Shown here: positions 15,339-23,083 of the stretch, piece by piece
Position numbering within the stretch: the stretch's first letter is position 1
Layout: the number at the start of each line of letters is the position of its first letter
Assembly: GCA_020436785.1 (NCBI GenBank)
Contig: JAGQXC010000184.1
Location: forward strand, 1-40,070
DNA from: Saprospiraceae bacterium
GTDB taxonomy: Bacteria; Bacteroidota; Bacteroidia; Chitinophagales; Saprospiraceae
Direction of reading: 5' to 3'
Length of the DNA: 40,070 bases
Position numbers and translations under genes: made by a program
Notes under the pieces: model-generated
What the model was told of the DNA's origin: nothing
The model's database searches: none
What the model saw: the letters and a program-made list of their open reading frames with translations, nothing else

Positions 15339-15382
15339 TTATCCAAAAATGTATTTGGTATCCAATTTATAGAATGTAAAAG

Positions 15383-15416
15383 AGCCGCCGGAAACACATT
15401 CCGGTGGCTTTTTTTT
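15383..15416 (+). terminator. Rho-independent terminator
   Basis: An 11-bp stem with one G-T pair (AGCCGCCGGAA at 15383-15393 with TTCCGGTGGCT at 15399-15409), a 5-base loop, then a run of T to 15416. It ends the plus-strand block and abuts the convergent GDPD-like gene. Confidence 0.92.
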
Positions 15417-16224
15417 AATTCCTACCTCCTAATAACCTGCTCAACCCTTCCAGATCATCCGTGTTGATCAGATCCACGCCTAAGCGCAGCATCGTCGACC
15501 AGGACAACTTGGTATCGGGTATCGCCCATAACCGTAACTTCTTTCCCTGGACATGACAGGCTTTGGCCAGTTGCTGGATGGCTTTACGCATCTTACGCGG
15601 CATCAGGGTCTGGCCATCCCAGCTGCCAATCGTTCCAAATGAAATACTGACAACGGGCATACGATCCGGACTGATGCTCCGCTGCAGATCATCCGGTCGA
15701 CCATCGAGAGCTACTATGATCTCCGGATCAGCGAGGATCTGTTCGATGGGGCGGTTACCGGAAATAAAGATGGTCACCGGACCATTGTGATGAGCGGTAT
15801 GGAGCATTTCCTGAAATGACTCCAAGGTCTTCAGCAAGACAGAGTAAGTCTCTTTGGCTGCGGATTTAAAATCGATCATCAGATAAAAGGGCCGCGTGTA
15901 TCCGGGAAATACCACACCGTCATTTTCCTTTACCCGTTCCAGTAACGGTTGGAGATACAGTTCTTCCAGGGTGGGTAATGCTTGCCGTTCTGCAGCCTGA
16001 TGCGGTAGATTGTGTGTCACCACCAACCGATCGTCCACCAGGAAAACATCCGCTTCCACACTGGTGAAGCCCTGATCCAAAGCATCCAACAGCGGCCGGT
16101 TATGCTCGTAGTCGTTGTGCGCATGGGCATTGGGCAGAGGGACAACCTGAGCCATCAGACATGAAGCCGAAATGACTGATACCAATACCATGTTCAGAAT
16201 CGTGTTTTGACTGCAGTAGTTCAT
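15415..16224 (-). CDS. Exported GDPD/PI-PLC-like phosphodiesterase family protein
   Basis: 269 residues with a signal peptide (residues 1-26, ending in LMAQ). The first motif NAHAHNDYEHNRPL (His34, His36) is followed by TSVEADVFL (Glu57, Asp59) and LVVTHN (His71). These match the active-site order of the glycerophosphodiesterase/PI-PLC TIM-barrel superfamily. A late INTDD segment fits the barrel end. It belongs to the uncharacterised PLC/GDPD-like group common in Bacteroidota; the substrate is unknown. It stands alone on the minus strand. Confidence 0.82.
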   Translation of the reverse strand: MNYCSQNTILNMVLVSVISASCLMAQVVPLPNAHAHNDYEHNRPLLDALDQGFTSVEADVFLVDDRLVVTHNLPHQAAERQALPTLEELYLQPLLERVKENDGVVFPGYTRPFYLMIDFKSAAKETYSVLLKTLESFQEMLHTAHHNGPVTIFISGNRPIEQILADPEIIVALDGRPDDLQRSISPDRMPVVSISFGTIGSWDGQTLMPRKMRKAIQQLAKACHVQGKKLRLWAIPDTKLSWSTMLRLGVDLINTDDLEGLSRLLGGRN

Positions 16225-16316
16225 ACGTGGAATGTACGATTATTCATAGTCTCCAAGCATTAAGCTTCCTGTTTCGATGGATGAATATACGGTGGGTGAT
16301 GACACAATTCCTGAAT

Positions 16317-16370
16317 AGTTATAACTTTTGAGGATCCAATTCCCGTAAAGTCATATCTTTTAAGGATTCA
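16317..16370. repeat. Imperfect 22-bp direct repeat
   Basis: Positions 16317-16338 and 16349-16370 match at 18 of 22 bases (AGTTATAACTTTTGAGGATC compared with AGTCATATCTTTTAAGGATT), offset 32. They lie between the nitrilase stop and the GDPD-like gene. Possibly a binding site or a decayed duplication. Confidence 0.4.
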
Positions 16371-16413
16371 TCTAGTCCAACTTGCCTACTGGATACCGTC
16401 TACTGATTACTGA

Positions 16414-17316
16414 CTACTTCTTCACCCTGAACTCAAACACATCCGGCCGGTTGTAATGCCCCGCCGGATCAAAATCCATCCGGGACCGGGTCACAAGATC
16501 CTGATCCACTTCCACGATCAGAATGCCCTCTTCATCCCAGAGTGGACCGGCAATCAATTGCCCCATCGGGTCGATGGCACAACTGCCTCCACGGCACAGG
16601 ATATCGGGCCAGGACTCCAGTTCTTCAATACCCGGAAGATCATCCGGATAATCGGATTTCCGCACGAACTGATTAACCCCAAATACATAGCAACGCCCTT
16701 CCGCCGCAATGTGGTGGAGCGTATGAAACCACACGTCGCGCTGATCAGCTGTCGGGGCTACATAAAGGGTAACTCCTTGTTCATACAGAGCCATACGAGC
16801 CAGGGGCATGCGGTTTTCCCAGCAGATTAAGCCGCCCAGCCGTCCGAATGGGGTAGCAAAAGACACCAGGTCCTCTCCTCCACCCTCACCCCAGATGATC
16901 CGTTCGGCTCCGGTTGGCTTTAACTTGCGGTGCTTCCCCAGATAATTGCCCTGATCATCAATGTAAACCATCGAACAATACAGACTTCCCCGGGTTCGCT
17001 CTACCAAACCGAGTACCAAATACATCCCAAATGCTTTACACCAGGTCTGGAGGCTTTCAAGTTCCGGACCAGGCAGATCCACGCTCTCATCCCAGTATTT
17101 TTGCCAAAGAGCTCTTCCTTGGGGCTTTCGGTCACCTACGGGCGATTGAAAGGAAAAACCCCGGGGGTAAGCAGGAATAAATGCCTCCGGAAAGACGGCC
17201 AAACTGGCACCCCTTTCAGCACATTTCTCCATCCAATATCGCACCTTTTGTAAGGTATCTGCCTTGTCAAACAACACCGGGGTAGCTTGCACGAGAGCAA
17301 CGCTTGAACCACTCAT
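16414..17316 (-). CDS. Nitrilase (carbon-nitrogen hydrolase family)
   Basis: 300 residues, no signal peptide, so cytoplasmic. The catalytic triad is complete: Glu44 in FPEAFIPAYPRG, Lys131 in HRKLKPTGAER and Cys165 in GGLICWENRMPLAR. The sequences around all three match true nitrilases (nitrile to acid plus ammonia) more than amidases. Its ATG overlaps the stop of the aspartic protease gene as ATGA, so it is the last gene of the GH31 operon. A nitrilase in a glycoside-degrading operon is unusual. The substrate cannot be read from sequence. Confidence 0.92.
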   Translation of the reverse strand: MSGSSVALVQATPVLFDKADTLQKVRYWMEKCAERGASLAVFPEAFIPAYPRGFSFQSPVGDRKPQGRALWQKYWDESVDLPGPELESLQTWCKAFGMYLVLGLVERTRGSLYCSMVYIDDQGNYLGKHRKLKPTGAERIIWGEGGGEDLVSFATPFGRLGGLICWENRMPLARMALYEQGVTLYVAPTADQRDVWFHTLHHIAAEGRCYVFGVNQFVRKSDYPDDLPGIEELESWPDILCRGGSCAIDPMGQLIAGPLWDEEGILIVEVDQDLVTRSRMDFDPAGHYNRPDVFEFRVKK

Positions 17317-18506
17317 TTTGGTAATAAATTTATCTTCTCCAATCGGATCCAGCCCTTCTGTTCAATTTCAATCTGTACCTGTTCGCTGTCCCTGAGATGC
17401 TTTACCAACCCAAAGAAAAAGGAACAATCCGGTGCTTTTGGAAATTCATCCATTCCGACCACCCGCAATAGCCGGTCCCCTTTTTTAATACCTGCCCTCT
17501 GCGCCGGACCACTGTCCCAAATGGAAGCCACGTACACGGATTCCCCTTTCATGATTATTTCAAAACCAAAAGTCCGCCATACCTGTTCGTGGTCTGAATC
17601 TGAAATCCGGCGGATGAAAGCTCTTTGCGCTGGGAAGTCCATGATCATGCGGTGATCGTCCAGGTATTGCACACCCAATTTATTCCGCTCGTCAGCGGCT
17701 ACATCAGCAATTACATTGAACAACGAATCCCTGCCAATGATCAATCCGGGCAGATAGACCATGTACAGGGTCGTATCGGCGGAACCATAAAGGCCTTCTG
17801 AAGTAAGCCCCAATCCTGAGCTCAACTGAAGATCCGACCCCGACAATTCCAAATCACGGCAGGTAGGAAGACTGATGTCCAGGTATTTCGAAAATCCGGT
17901 GTCAAAAAGAAAATAACGCGTCCGGTCCTGCCAGATTTGGATGGGAAAATACGGAGAACGCTGTTTCGATTGCTTAAAATTCAGGGTGTCCATTTGGGGC
18001 AACGCCAGAGGATCCATCGTAGACGAAAAACGAATCAATTCATGCTGCAGGTCGAAATCCCAGGCCCCCGCTTGCAGCAAATTGGCACCAACGATGCCGT
18101 CAAAGGCCAGGCATTGCATTAAAAAACCGACGCCCAGATCAGCCACAAAAGCCGTGACTTTCCTGAATTTTACACCACTCAATGCCATTTCGGGAATGTA
18201 ACCCCACTGCGTCGATTGGCGTTGCCCCGTGGAACTGCCGACCGATGTGGTCCCCTTACCGCGAAAACCAATTTCTTTGGCAACCCGGGGGCTGATCACC
18301 GTTGGCGCTCCGGTATCCAGCAAAAAACGGTAGGACTTCCCGTTTACCACGACCGGAACAATGATCAAATTGACCTCCCGGTTTACGCGCACCGAATCCA
18401 GAAAGTGACGCGGTTCCGTGGATAATTTTTTATACCGTTGAGCGTTGAGATTGTTTGATAGTCCGCCCAGGATTAACACCAGCAGTAATAGTGGAAAGCG
18501 CCTCAT
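17313..18506 (-). CDS. Exported retropepsin-like aspartic protease with C-terminal PDZ domain
   Basis: 397 residues from the ATG at 18506; the start overlaps the upstream stop as ATGA and gives a clean signal peptide (RRFPLLLLVLILGGLSNNLNA). A longer frame upstream encodes an unlikely leader within the DUF1080 gene. Two aspartic motifs are present, FLLDTGAPTVIS (Asp64) and FLFDTGFSKYLDI (Asp202), giving a two-lobed single-chain retropepsin. Residues about 311-397 form a PDZ domain (GPAQRAGIKKGDRLLRV). Such aspartyl-PDZ proteins are frequent in Bacteroidota and little studied. The protease is translationally coupled on both sides. Confidence 0.85.
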   Translation of the reverse strand: MRRFPLLLLVLILGGLSNNLNAQRYKKLSTEPRHFLDSVRVNREVNLIIVPVVVNGKSYRFLLDTGAPTVISPRVAKEIGFRGKGTTSVGSSTGQRQSTQWGYIPEMALSGVKFRKVTAFVADLGVGFLMQCLAFDGIVGANLLQAGAWDFDLQHELIRFSSTMDPLALPQMDTLNFKQSKQRSPYFPIQIWQDRTRYFLFDTGFSKYLDISLPTCRDLELSGSDLQLSSGLGLTSEGLYGSADTTLYMVYLPGLIIGRDSLFNVIADVAADERNKLGVQYLDDHRMIMDFPAQRAFIRRISDSDHEQVWRTFGFEIIMKGESVYVASIWDSGPAQRAGIKKGDRLLRVVGMDEFPKAPDCSFFFGLVKHLRDSEQVQIEIEQKGWIRLEKINLLPK

Positions 18507-21500
18507 AACCGGAGTATCCGTACGTTGCGGAACTTCAATGGGCTGCCGTGGCCCAGGAAGCCAATGTGTCCTTGATGCCTTTGCAGACCAGGATGATCCT
18601 TGTGATCCATGGTTCCATACCTGGTCCATTCCTGCAAGCTGCCTTCGGTGATCACCTCCCCATTGACCGTCACCCGGATGTGGTCTCCATCTATACGGAT
18701 CTCTTCTTCATTCCACTGGCCCACTGCCTTCAACTTTCCTTGCCGGGCCGGTATCACTCCATAGACACTGCCATGGTACTGATAAGGCTGAAGATGGTTA
18801 TAAATCGTATCGGTATTCTCGAGAACCTGGATTTCTTTCCCGACATAGGCTGCATCTCCAGTAAGTGGCGTGTGGATTCCTATGCCATTATTGGCACCGG
18901 CAGTTAACTGAAATTCAAAACGTAATGCAAAATTGCTGAAGGTATCCACCGTGTAGAGGTTACCCTCCCCACCTCGTGAAGGGTCTACATCGATGACCTC
19001 ATCCTTGACCTGATAATCGGTCGTATTTCCCAGCCAATTGTCCAGGTTTTTGCCATTAAACAATGGTACAAAGCCGTCTTTGATTTCTTCCCGTGATAAT
19101 CCATACGTCTCCGGAGTCAACTCCTTTACGATCAGATTACGAAAAGCGAGATCCGTACCATGGGCTTGCAATTCAATCGGCCCTTCGGCAAGTATCGGTA
19201 GATTACGATCCCAATAATTCTCAAGGCTAACATTATGAACCACCAACCGATCGTTCAGATAAACCGTCACCCGGTCTCCCACCATGCGGATATTAAAATG
19301 ATTCCAGGAACCCACTGGCCGGTCCGCCACCACCAATGGCGTTGAAAAACCCTTTTGATTGTTGTATAATCCACCCGAGCCCACCTGGGCGCCGACTTCT
19401 ACCCGGCTGGTATCCCAAATCTGTACCTGCGGGTATCCTCTTAGGTAAATCCCGCTGTCTCCATCCTTGGTGATCCGCCAATCGAGTTGGAGTTCAAAAT
19501 CCTGATAGGTCTTTTTGGTGACCAGATTGGCGCCTTCACCGGAAAATTGAATTGTTCCATCCTTTACATTCCAGTGTTGTCGCATCCGTATGTCCGCTTC
19601 CTGTTGCCTGGCTTGCTTCTCCAGGGTGGTTAGTTGCCGCAAGGTATGCGGATCGGCCACCCAGCCTTGCCATCCGGTCAAGTCCACGCCGTTGAAAATG
19701 GACTCGTAGCTTCCCGATTCGGGCATCTCCTTGACGTACATTTCTATCCTGGTTGCTAACTCGGCATCGACGGGCTCCAGGGTTGGAATGATTTTTTCAA
19801 GGATGGTAGTAACCATTGAACCAGTAAGGCCATCCTGATCTGGGGCTGGAAGGCATACCTGGGCCAGGGATCTTGCATAGACCAGCGAATGGATGTTATC
19901 GGAATTCGCATAGTCCAATAAAGTGAGTAACGTACTCCACCCTGGTAATTGCGCCAGTTGCTGAAAAACCACATCGCGTTCGTGCTGTGATTGACAGGCT
20001 TCAAGCCAATCTGCCAATGTCAACCGTTGTGACTCAGGACCATCAACACGACGTCTGATTTGGGGGACCGCTTTTTCGATGACCTGGGTGCGCATCGTTT
20101 CGTGATGACCGGCGATCCACAGCAATATTTTCATTGCCGCCTCATCCTCCCTGGAGAGCAGTTGTTCAACCAGGTTTGCCGAAGTGAATGAAGGCGTCCG
20201 TTCGAGCATTTTGATCACCTCCTCATCATATGATCCGGTGGCGTATTGGGTATACAAGGGCAGCCGGATGGAATCGTCCAGGGTTGTGTCCAGAAAGGCT
20301 CTGTTCACCCTTATTTGAGGTCGTGAATGCAGATCATTGAGCAATCCACTTGCAACCACAAATTGCAGGTCCCGGGGAGCTTCATGGATTAATGATCGGA
20401 CCAGTCCGTCATGCTGTGGCTCGGTGATCCGGGCCAGGGTTTCCCAGGCGGTCCGGGCCAGCACAGGCTGGGTTTGCTGGGTTTGATAATAAACCTGGGA
20501 GAAACAAATACCGGCTCTGCGTTCTCCGATTAAATCCAGCAACATCATCCGGAAATGAGGGGTCAGGGAGGCCATTCGATCCGCCAGGGACTTCATATTT
20601 CCTCCATCGGTGTAACGGCAAATTAAAGGCCAGACCATTTCCTGACGAGCGGAATCACGGGTGTTAAAAAACCAATCCGTCAGATAAGGCATCGACTCCG
20701 CCCCTGCCAGCCTGGACCAGGCAATCAATGCATCGGTTCGCAAGGATTCATTGGGGGTCGCGGTCATTTGCCGGAGAAATCTGGCATTGCTGAATCCGCC
20801 CCGCCTGGATAGGACCTCCAGCCAGTACTTTTGCCGTACCAGGGATGAAGAATCCCTGATCATTTGTTGTTGAATAAAGGGATCGAGATCTTTATCCGCC
20901 ACACCAATCAGGTCAGCTTGCAGATCCTTGCTACAGGGTCCCGAGACGAGTTCCTCGGTATGGGACCGGATGGCATTGCGGGGTTGATGTTGCACCAGGA
21001 GGTGCAAACCACTACATGTTGAGGAGTTGGCCTGCGCCCGGATCAGTGCATTCGTGGTCTGTAATGGGAGTACATTACCGTTACAATTTTCCAGATAGGT
21101 GCGAACAACATCCGGATGCGTGGACGAATAGTTGGACATCAGCACGCTATCCTTTGGATTTCCCTGTAAGGCCAGTACTTTTAAATAGAAAGCTTGATCT
21201 GCTCCGTCTGCCCGGTTGGCCACTTTCCAGAGCAGGCCATGCCACTTCGTTTCCGGATGGACGGCTACCCAGGTCCATAGGGCCCTATCGGCCTTTTTTA
21301 GTCCTTTTTTGATGACCTTCTGCAATTTTTTATCGGGATAATCTTTCAATGCGAGCAGGGCATCGTCGTGTAGTATATTCCGGGAAAGCCCCTCCAGGAT
21401 CACCGGTGCCAGGCGCGTATCCTCGATGAATTGCATCTCCTGTAATAAATACCGGCGAACCGGTTCAGACCTTATCGCACTCCAATGATTTACCAGTCCA

Positions 21501-21826
21501 TTGATCCACAATGAACGCTCCACTTCTTTACCCGGTTGTCCGATATAACGGTCAATGGATGTGATGGCATAGACCATCGGTGTGGTCACTTCGGTGGCTG
21601 TCACCAGATGCTTGCTGAGTAAGGCTTCTACATTTTCGGAGCCAAAGGAAAAAAACTCTTTCAGCATGCCTTCCAACTGGTGGCTATCCCCCGCAGGCAA
21701 CCGGTCCAGCCATCGCTGCACCCGATAGTCCGCCGGCCAGTGCTCCTGGGCCCTGCCTGATGACAACACTCCCGCCATTCCCAGCATGATGAATAAAACA
21801 CGTAAGATGGTCGCACTTCGTTTCAT
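18503..21826 (-). CDS. HEAT-like repeat protein with two DUF1080 (3-keto-disaccharide hydrolase) domains
   Basis: 1107 residues with a signal peptide (residues 1-26, ending in GRAQ). Residues about 30-690 are helical HEAT-like repeats (APVILEGLSRNILHDDALLALKDYP). Two DUF1080 concanavalin-like domains follow: about 706-905 (SIFNGVDLTGWQGW...LQLDWRITKDGDSGIYLRG) and about 914-1107 (PLFNGKNLDNWLGN...GSVYGVIPA). Members of this family (PF06439) hydrolyse 3-keto glycosides. The gene follows a Gfo/Idh oxidoreductase with a TAATG junction, which fits oxidation at C3 followed by cleavage. The doubled domain behind a HEAT scaffold suggests one copy may bind rather than cut. Confidence 0.87.
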   Translation of the reverse strand: MKRSATILRVLFIMLGMAGVLSSGRAQEHWPADYRVQRWLDRLPAGDSHQLEGMLKEFFSFGSENVEALLSKHLVTATEVTTPMVYAITSIDRYIGQPGKEVERSLWINGLVNHWSAIRSEPVRRYLLQEMQFIEDTRLAPVILEGLSRNILHDDALLALKDYPDKKLQKVIKKGLKKADRALWTWVAVHPETKWHGLLWKVANRADGADQAFYLKVLALQGNPKDSVLMSNYSSTHPDVVRTYLENCNGNVLPLQTTNALIRAQANSSTCSGLHLLVQHQPRNAIRSHTEELVSGPCSKDLQADLIGVADKDLDPFIQQQMIRDSSSLVRQKYWLEVLSRRGGFSNARFLRQMTATPNESLRTDALIAWSRLAGAESMPYLTDWFFNTRDSARQEMVWPLICRYTDGGNMKSLADRMASLTPHFRMMLLDLIGERRAGICFSQVYYQTQQTQPVLARTAWETLARITEPQHDGLVRSLIHEAPRDLQFVVASGLLNDLHSRPQIRVNRAFLDTTLDDSIRLPLYTQYATGSYDEEVIKMLERTPSFTSANLVEQLLSREDEAAMKILLWIAGHHETMRTQVIEKAVPQIRRRVDGPESQRLTLADWLEACQSQHERDVVFQQLAQLPGWSTLLTLLDYANSDNIHSLVYARSLAQVCLPAPDQDGLTGSMVTTILEKIIPTLEPVDAELATRIEMYVKEMPESGSYESIFNGVDLTGWQGWVADPHTLRQLTTLEKQARQQEADIRMRQHWNVKDGTIQFSGEGANLVTKKTYQDFELQLDWRITKDGDSGIYLRGYPQVQIWDTSRVEVGAQVGSGGLYNNQKGFSTPLVVADRPVGSWNHFNIRMVGDRVTVYLNDRLVVHNVSLENYWDRNLPILAEGPIELQAHGTDLAFRNLIVKELTPETYGLSREEIKDGFVPLFNGKNLDNWLGNTTDYQVKDEVIDVDPSRGGEGNLYTVDTFSNFALRFEFQLTAGANNGIGIHTPLTGDAAYVGKEIQVLENTDTIYNHLQPYQYHGSVYGVIPARQGKLKAVGQWNEEEIRIDGDHIRVTVNGEVITEGSLQEWTRYGTMDHKDHPGLQRHQGHIGFLGHGSPLKFRNVRILRL

Positions 21827-23079
21827 TACAATTCCATTTTCCAGGCTCCACGCATGGGTTGATCGATCATTTCATTAGCGCCCGGGTCATCCACAAATCG
21901 CTGGCTGGCCGAGTCAAAATTAAGGTTTCGGCCCAGACGTACAGCGATCTTACCCAGGTTGACCAGGGTACAGGAGCGGTGGCCATTGACCTCATTCAGG
22001 GCAAATTTCTGCCGGGTGAGCACCGACTCGGAAAAGGTGGTAATTACCGGTTCCGGATCAGGCAGATAAGCCAATAATTTATCGACTTCGATCCGGTCGG
22101 TCCTCAATTCCGGGTACAATTTCCCGGCGGGTCCTTCGAGGAAGGGGGCCCGGGTATCGTCGTTTGCTCCATCCAGGACGATCTGGCATCCATCGGCATA
22201 GGTGTAGGTAATCCTTCGCCAGGTGCCCACCGCATCGTAGTGTTGCTGCGGAGCATCGACTTCAATGCTAACCGGACTTTCCTGGTCTTTCTCCAGCAGA
22301 TACTGGACGGGATCCAGGTAATGTTGTCCCATATCACCCAATCCTCCACCATCGTAGTCCCAATACCCCCTAAAAGAACCATGTACCCGGTGATGGTGAT
22401 AAGGTTTAAAGGGAGCGGGGCCCAGCCAAAAATCGTAATCCAATTCGGCAGGTACCGGTTCCGGGGTCAGATCGGTAAGTCCCTGCCAGTAAAATTTCCA
22501 GTTAAATCCGGTTGCGGCATTCAGCGTCACTTTCAACGGCCAGCCGAAGACCCGGTTGGCCACCAGTTTCTTGATCGGTTTTACCGGCACACCCATTCCA
22601 TAAAAGGTCGAATCAAAGCGAAACCAGGTATTTAAACGAAACATTCGTCCATGTTCCTGGATTGCCCGGATGACTGCCTGGCCTTCACCGATGGTCCTGG
22701 TCATCGGCTTTTCACACCAAACGTCTTTACCTGCCCGGGCAGCAGCTATCGAGATCAGTCCGTGCCAATGAGGAGGCGTCGCAATGTGAACGACATCCAC
22801 CTCAGGCAAAGCAAGCAATTCGCGGAAGTCATGGAAGGTCTTCACGTTACTCCCGGCAATCTCTTTAGCTTTTGCAAGATGACCGGAATCGACATCACAT
22901 ATGGCCACCAACCGGCCTTCGTACTGGATATGTCCGGTCCCCATCCCACCGACACCAATGATGGCTTTGGTAAGCTGATCACTGGGAGCCAGCCACCCTT
23001 TGCCCAGGACATGCCTTGGCACAATGGTAAAGAGGCCACTTCCCAGGGCGGTGTTCCTTATAAATGTTCTGCGTTTCAT
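21826..23079 (-). CDS. Exported Gfo/Idh/MocA family oxidoreductase
   Basis: 417 residues. An RRTFIRNTALGSG leader (residues 3-15) looks like a twin-arginine signal, so the protein would be exported folded with its cofactor. The Rossmann motif GVGGMG is at 42-47, the acidic CDVD at 61-64, and the family EKP motif at 123-125 (VWCEKPM). Length and layout match the Bacteroidota periplasmic group often paired with DUF1080. It probably oxidises a sugar or glycoside. The ATG follows the GH31 stop by 4 bases, and its TAA overlaps the next ATG by one base. Confidence 0.9.
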   Translation of the reverse strand: MKRRTFIRNTALGSGLFTIVPRHVLGKGWLAPSDQLTKAIIGVGGMGTGHIQYEGRLVAICDVDSGHLAKAKEIAGSNVKTFHDFRELLALPEVDVVHIATPPHWHGLISIAAARAGKDVWCEKPMTRTIGEGQAVIRAIQEHGRMFRLNTWFRFDSTFYGMGVPVKPIKKLVANRVFGWPLKVTLNAATGFNWKFYWQGLTDLTPEPVPAELDYDFWLGPAPFKPYHHHRVHGSFRGYWDYDGGGLGDMGQHYLDPVQYLLEKDQESPVSIEVDAPQQHYDAVGTWRRITYTYADGCQIVLDGANDDTRAPFLEGPAGKLYPELRTDRIEVDKLLAYLPDPEPVITTFSESVLTRQKFALNEVNGHRSCTLVNLGKIAVRLGRNLNFDSASQRFVDDPGANEMIDQPMRGAWKMEL

Positions 23080-23083
23080 CGAA

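Noticed and set aside
18507-18629. Longer N-terminus for the aspartic protease
   Set aside because: It lies fully within the DUF1080 gene, and the ATG at 18506 gives a signal peptide and an ATGA overlap.
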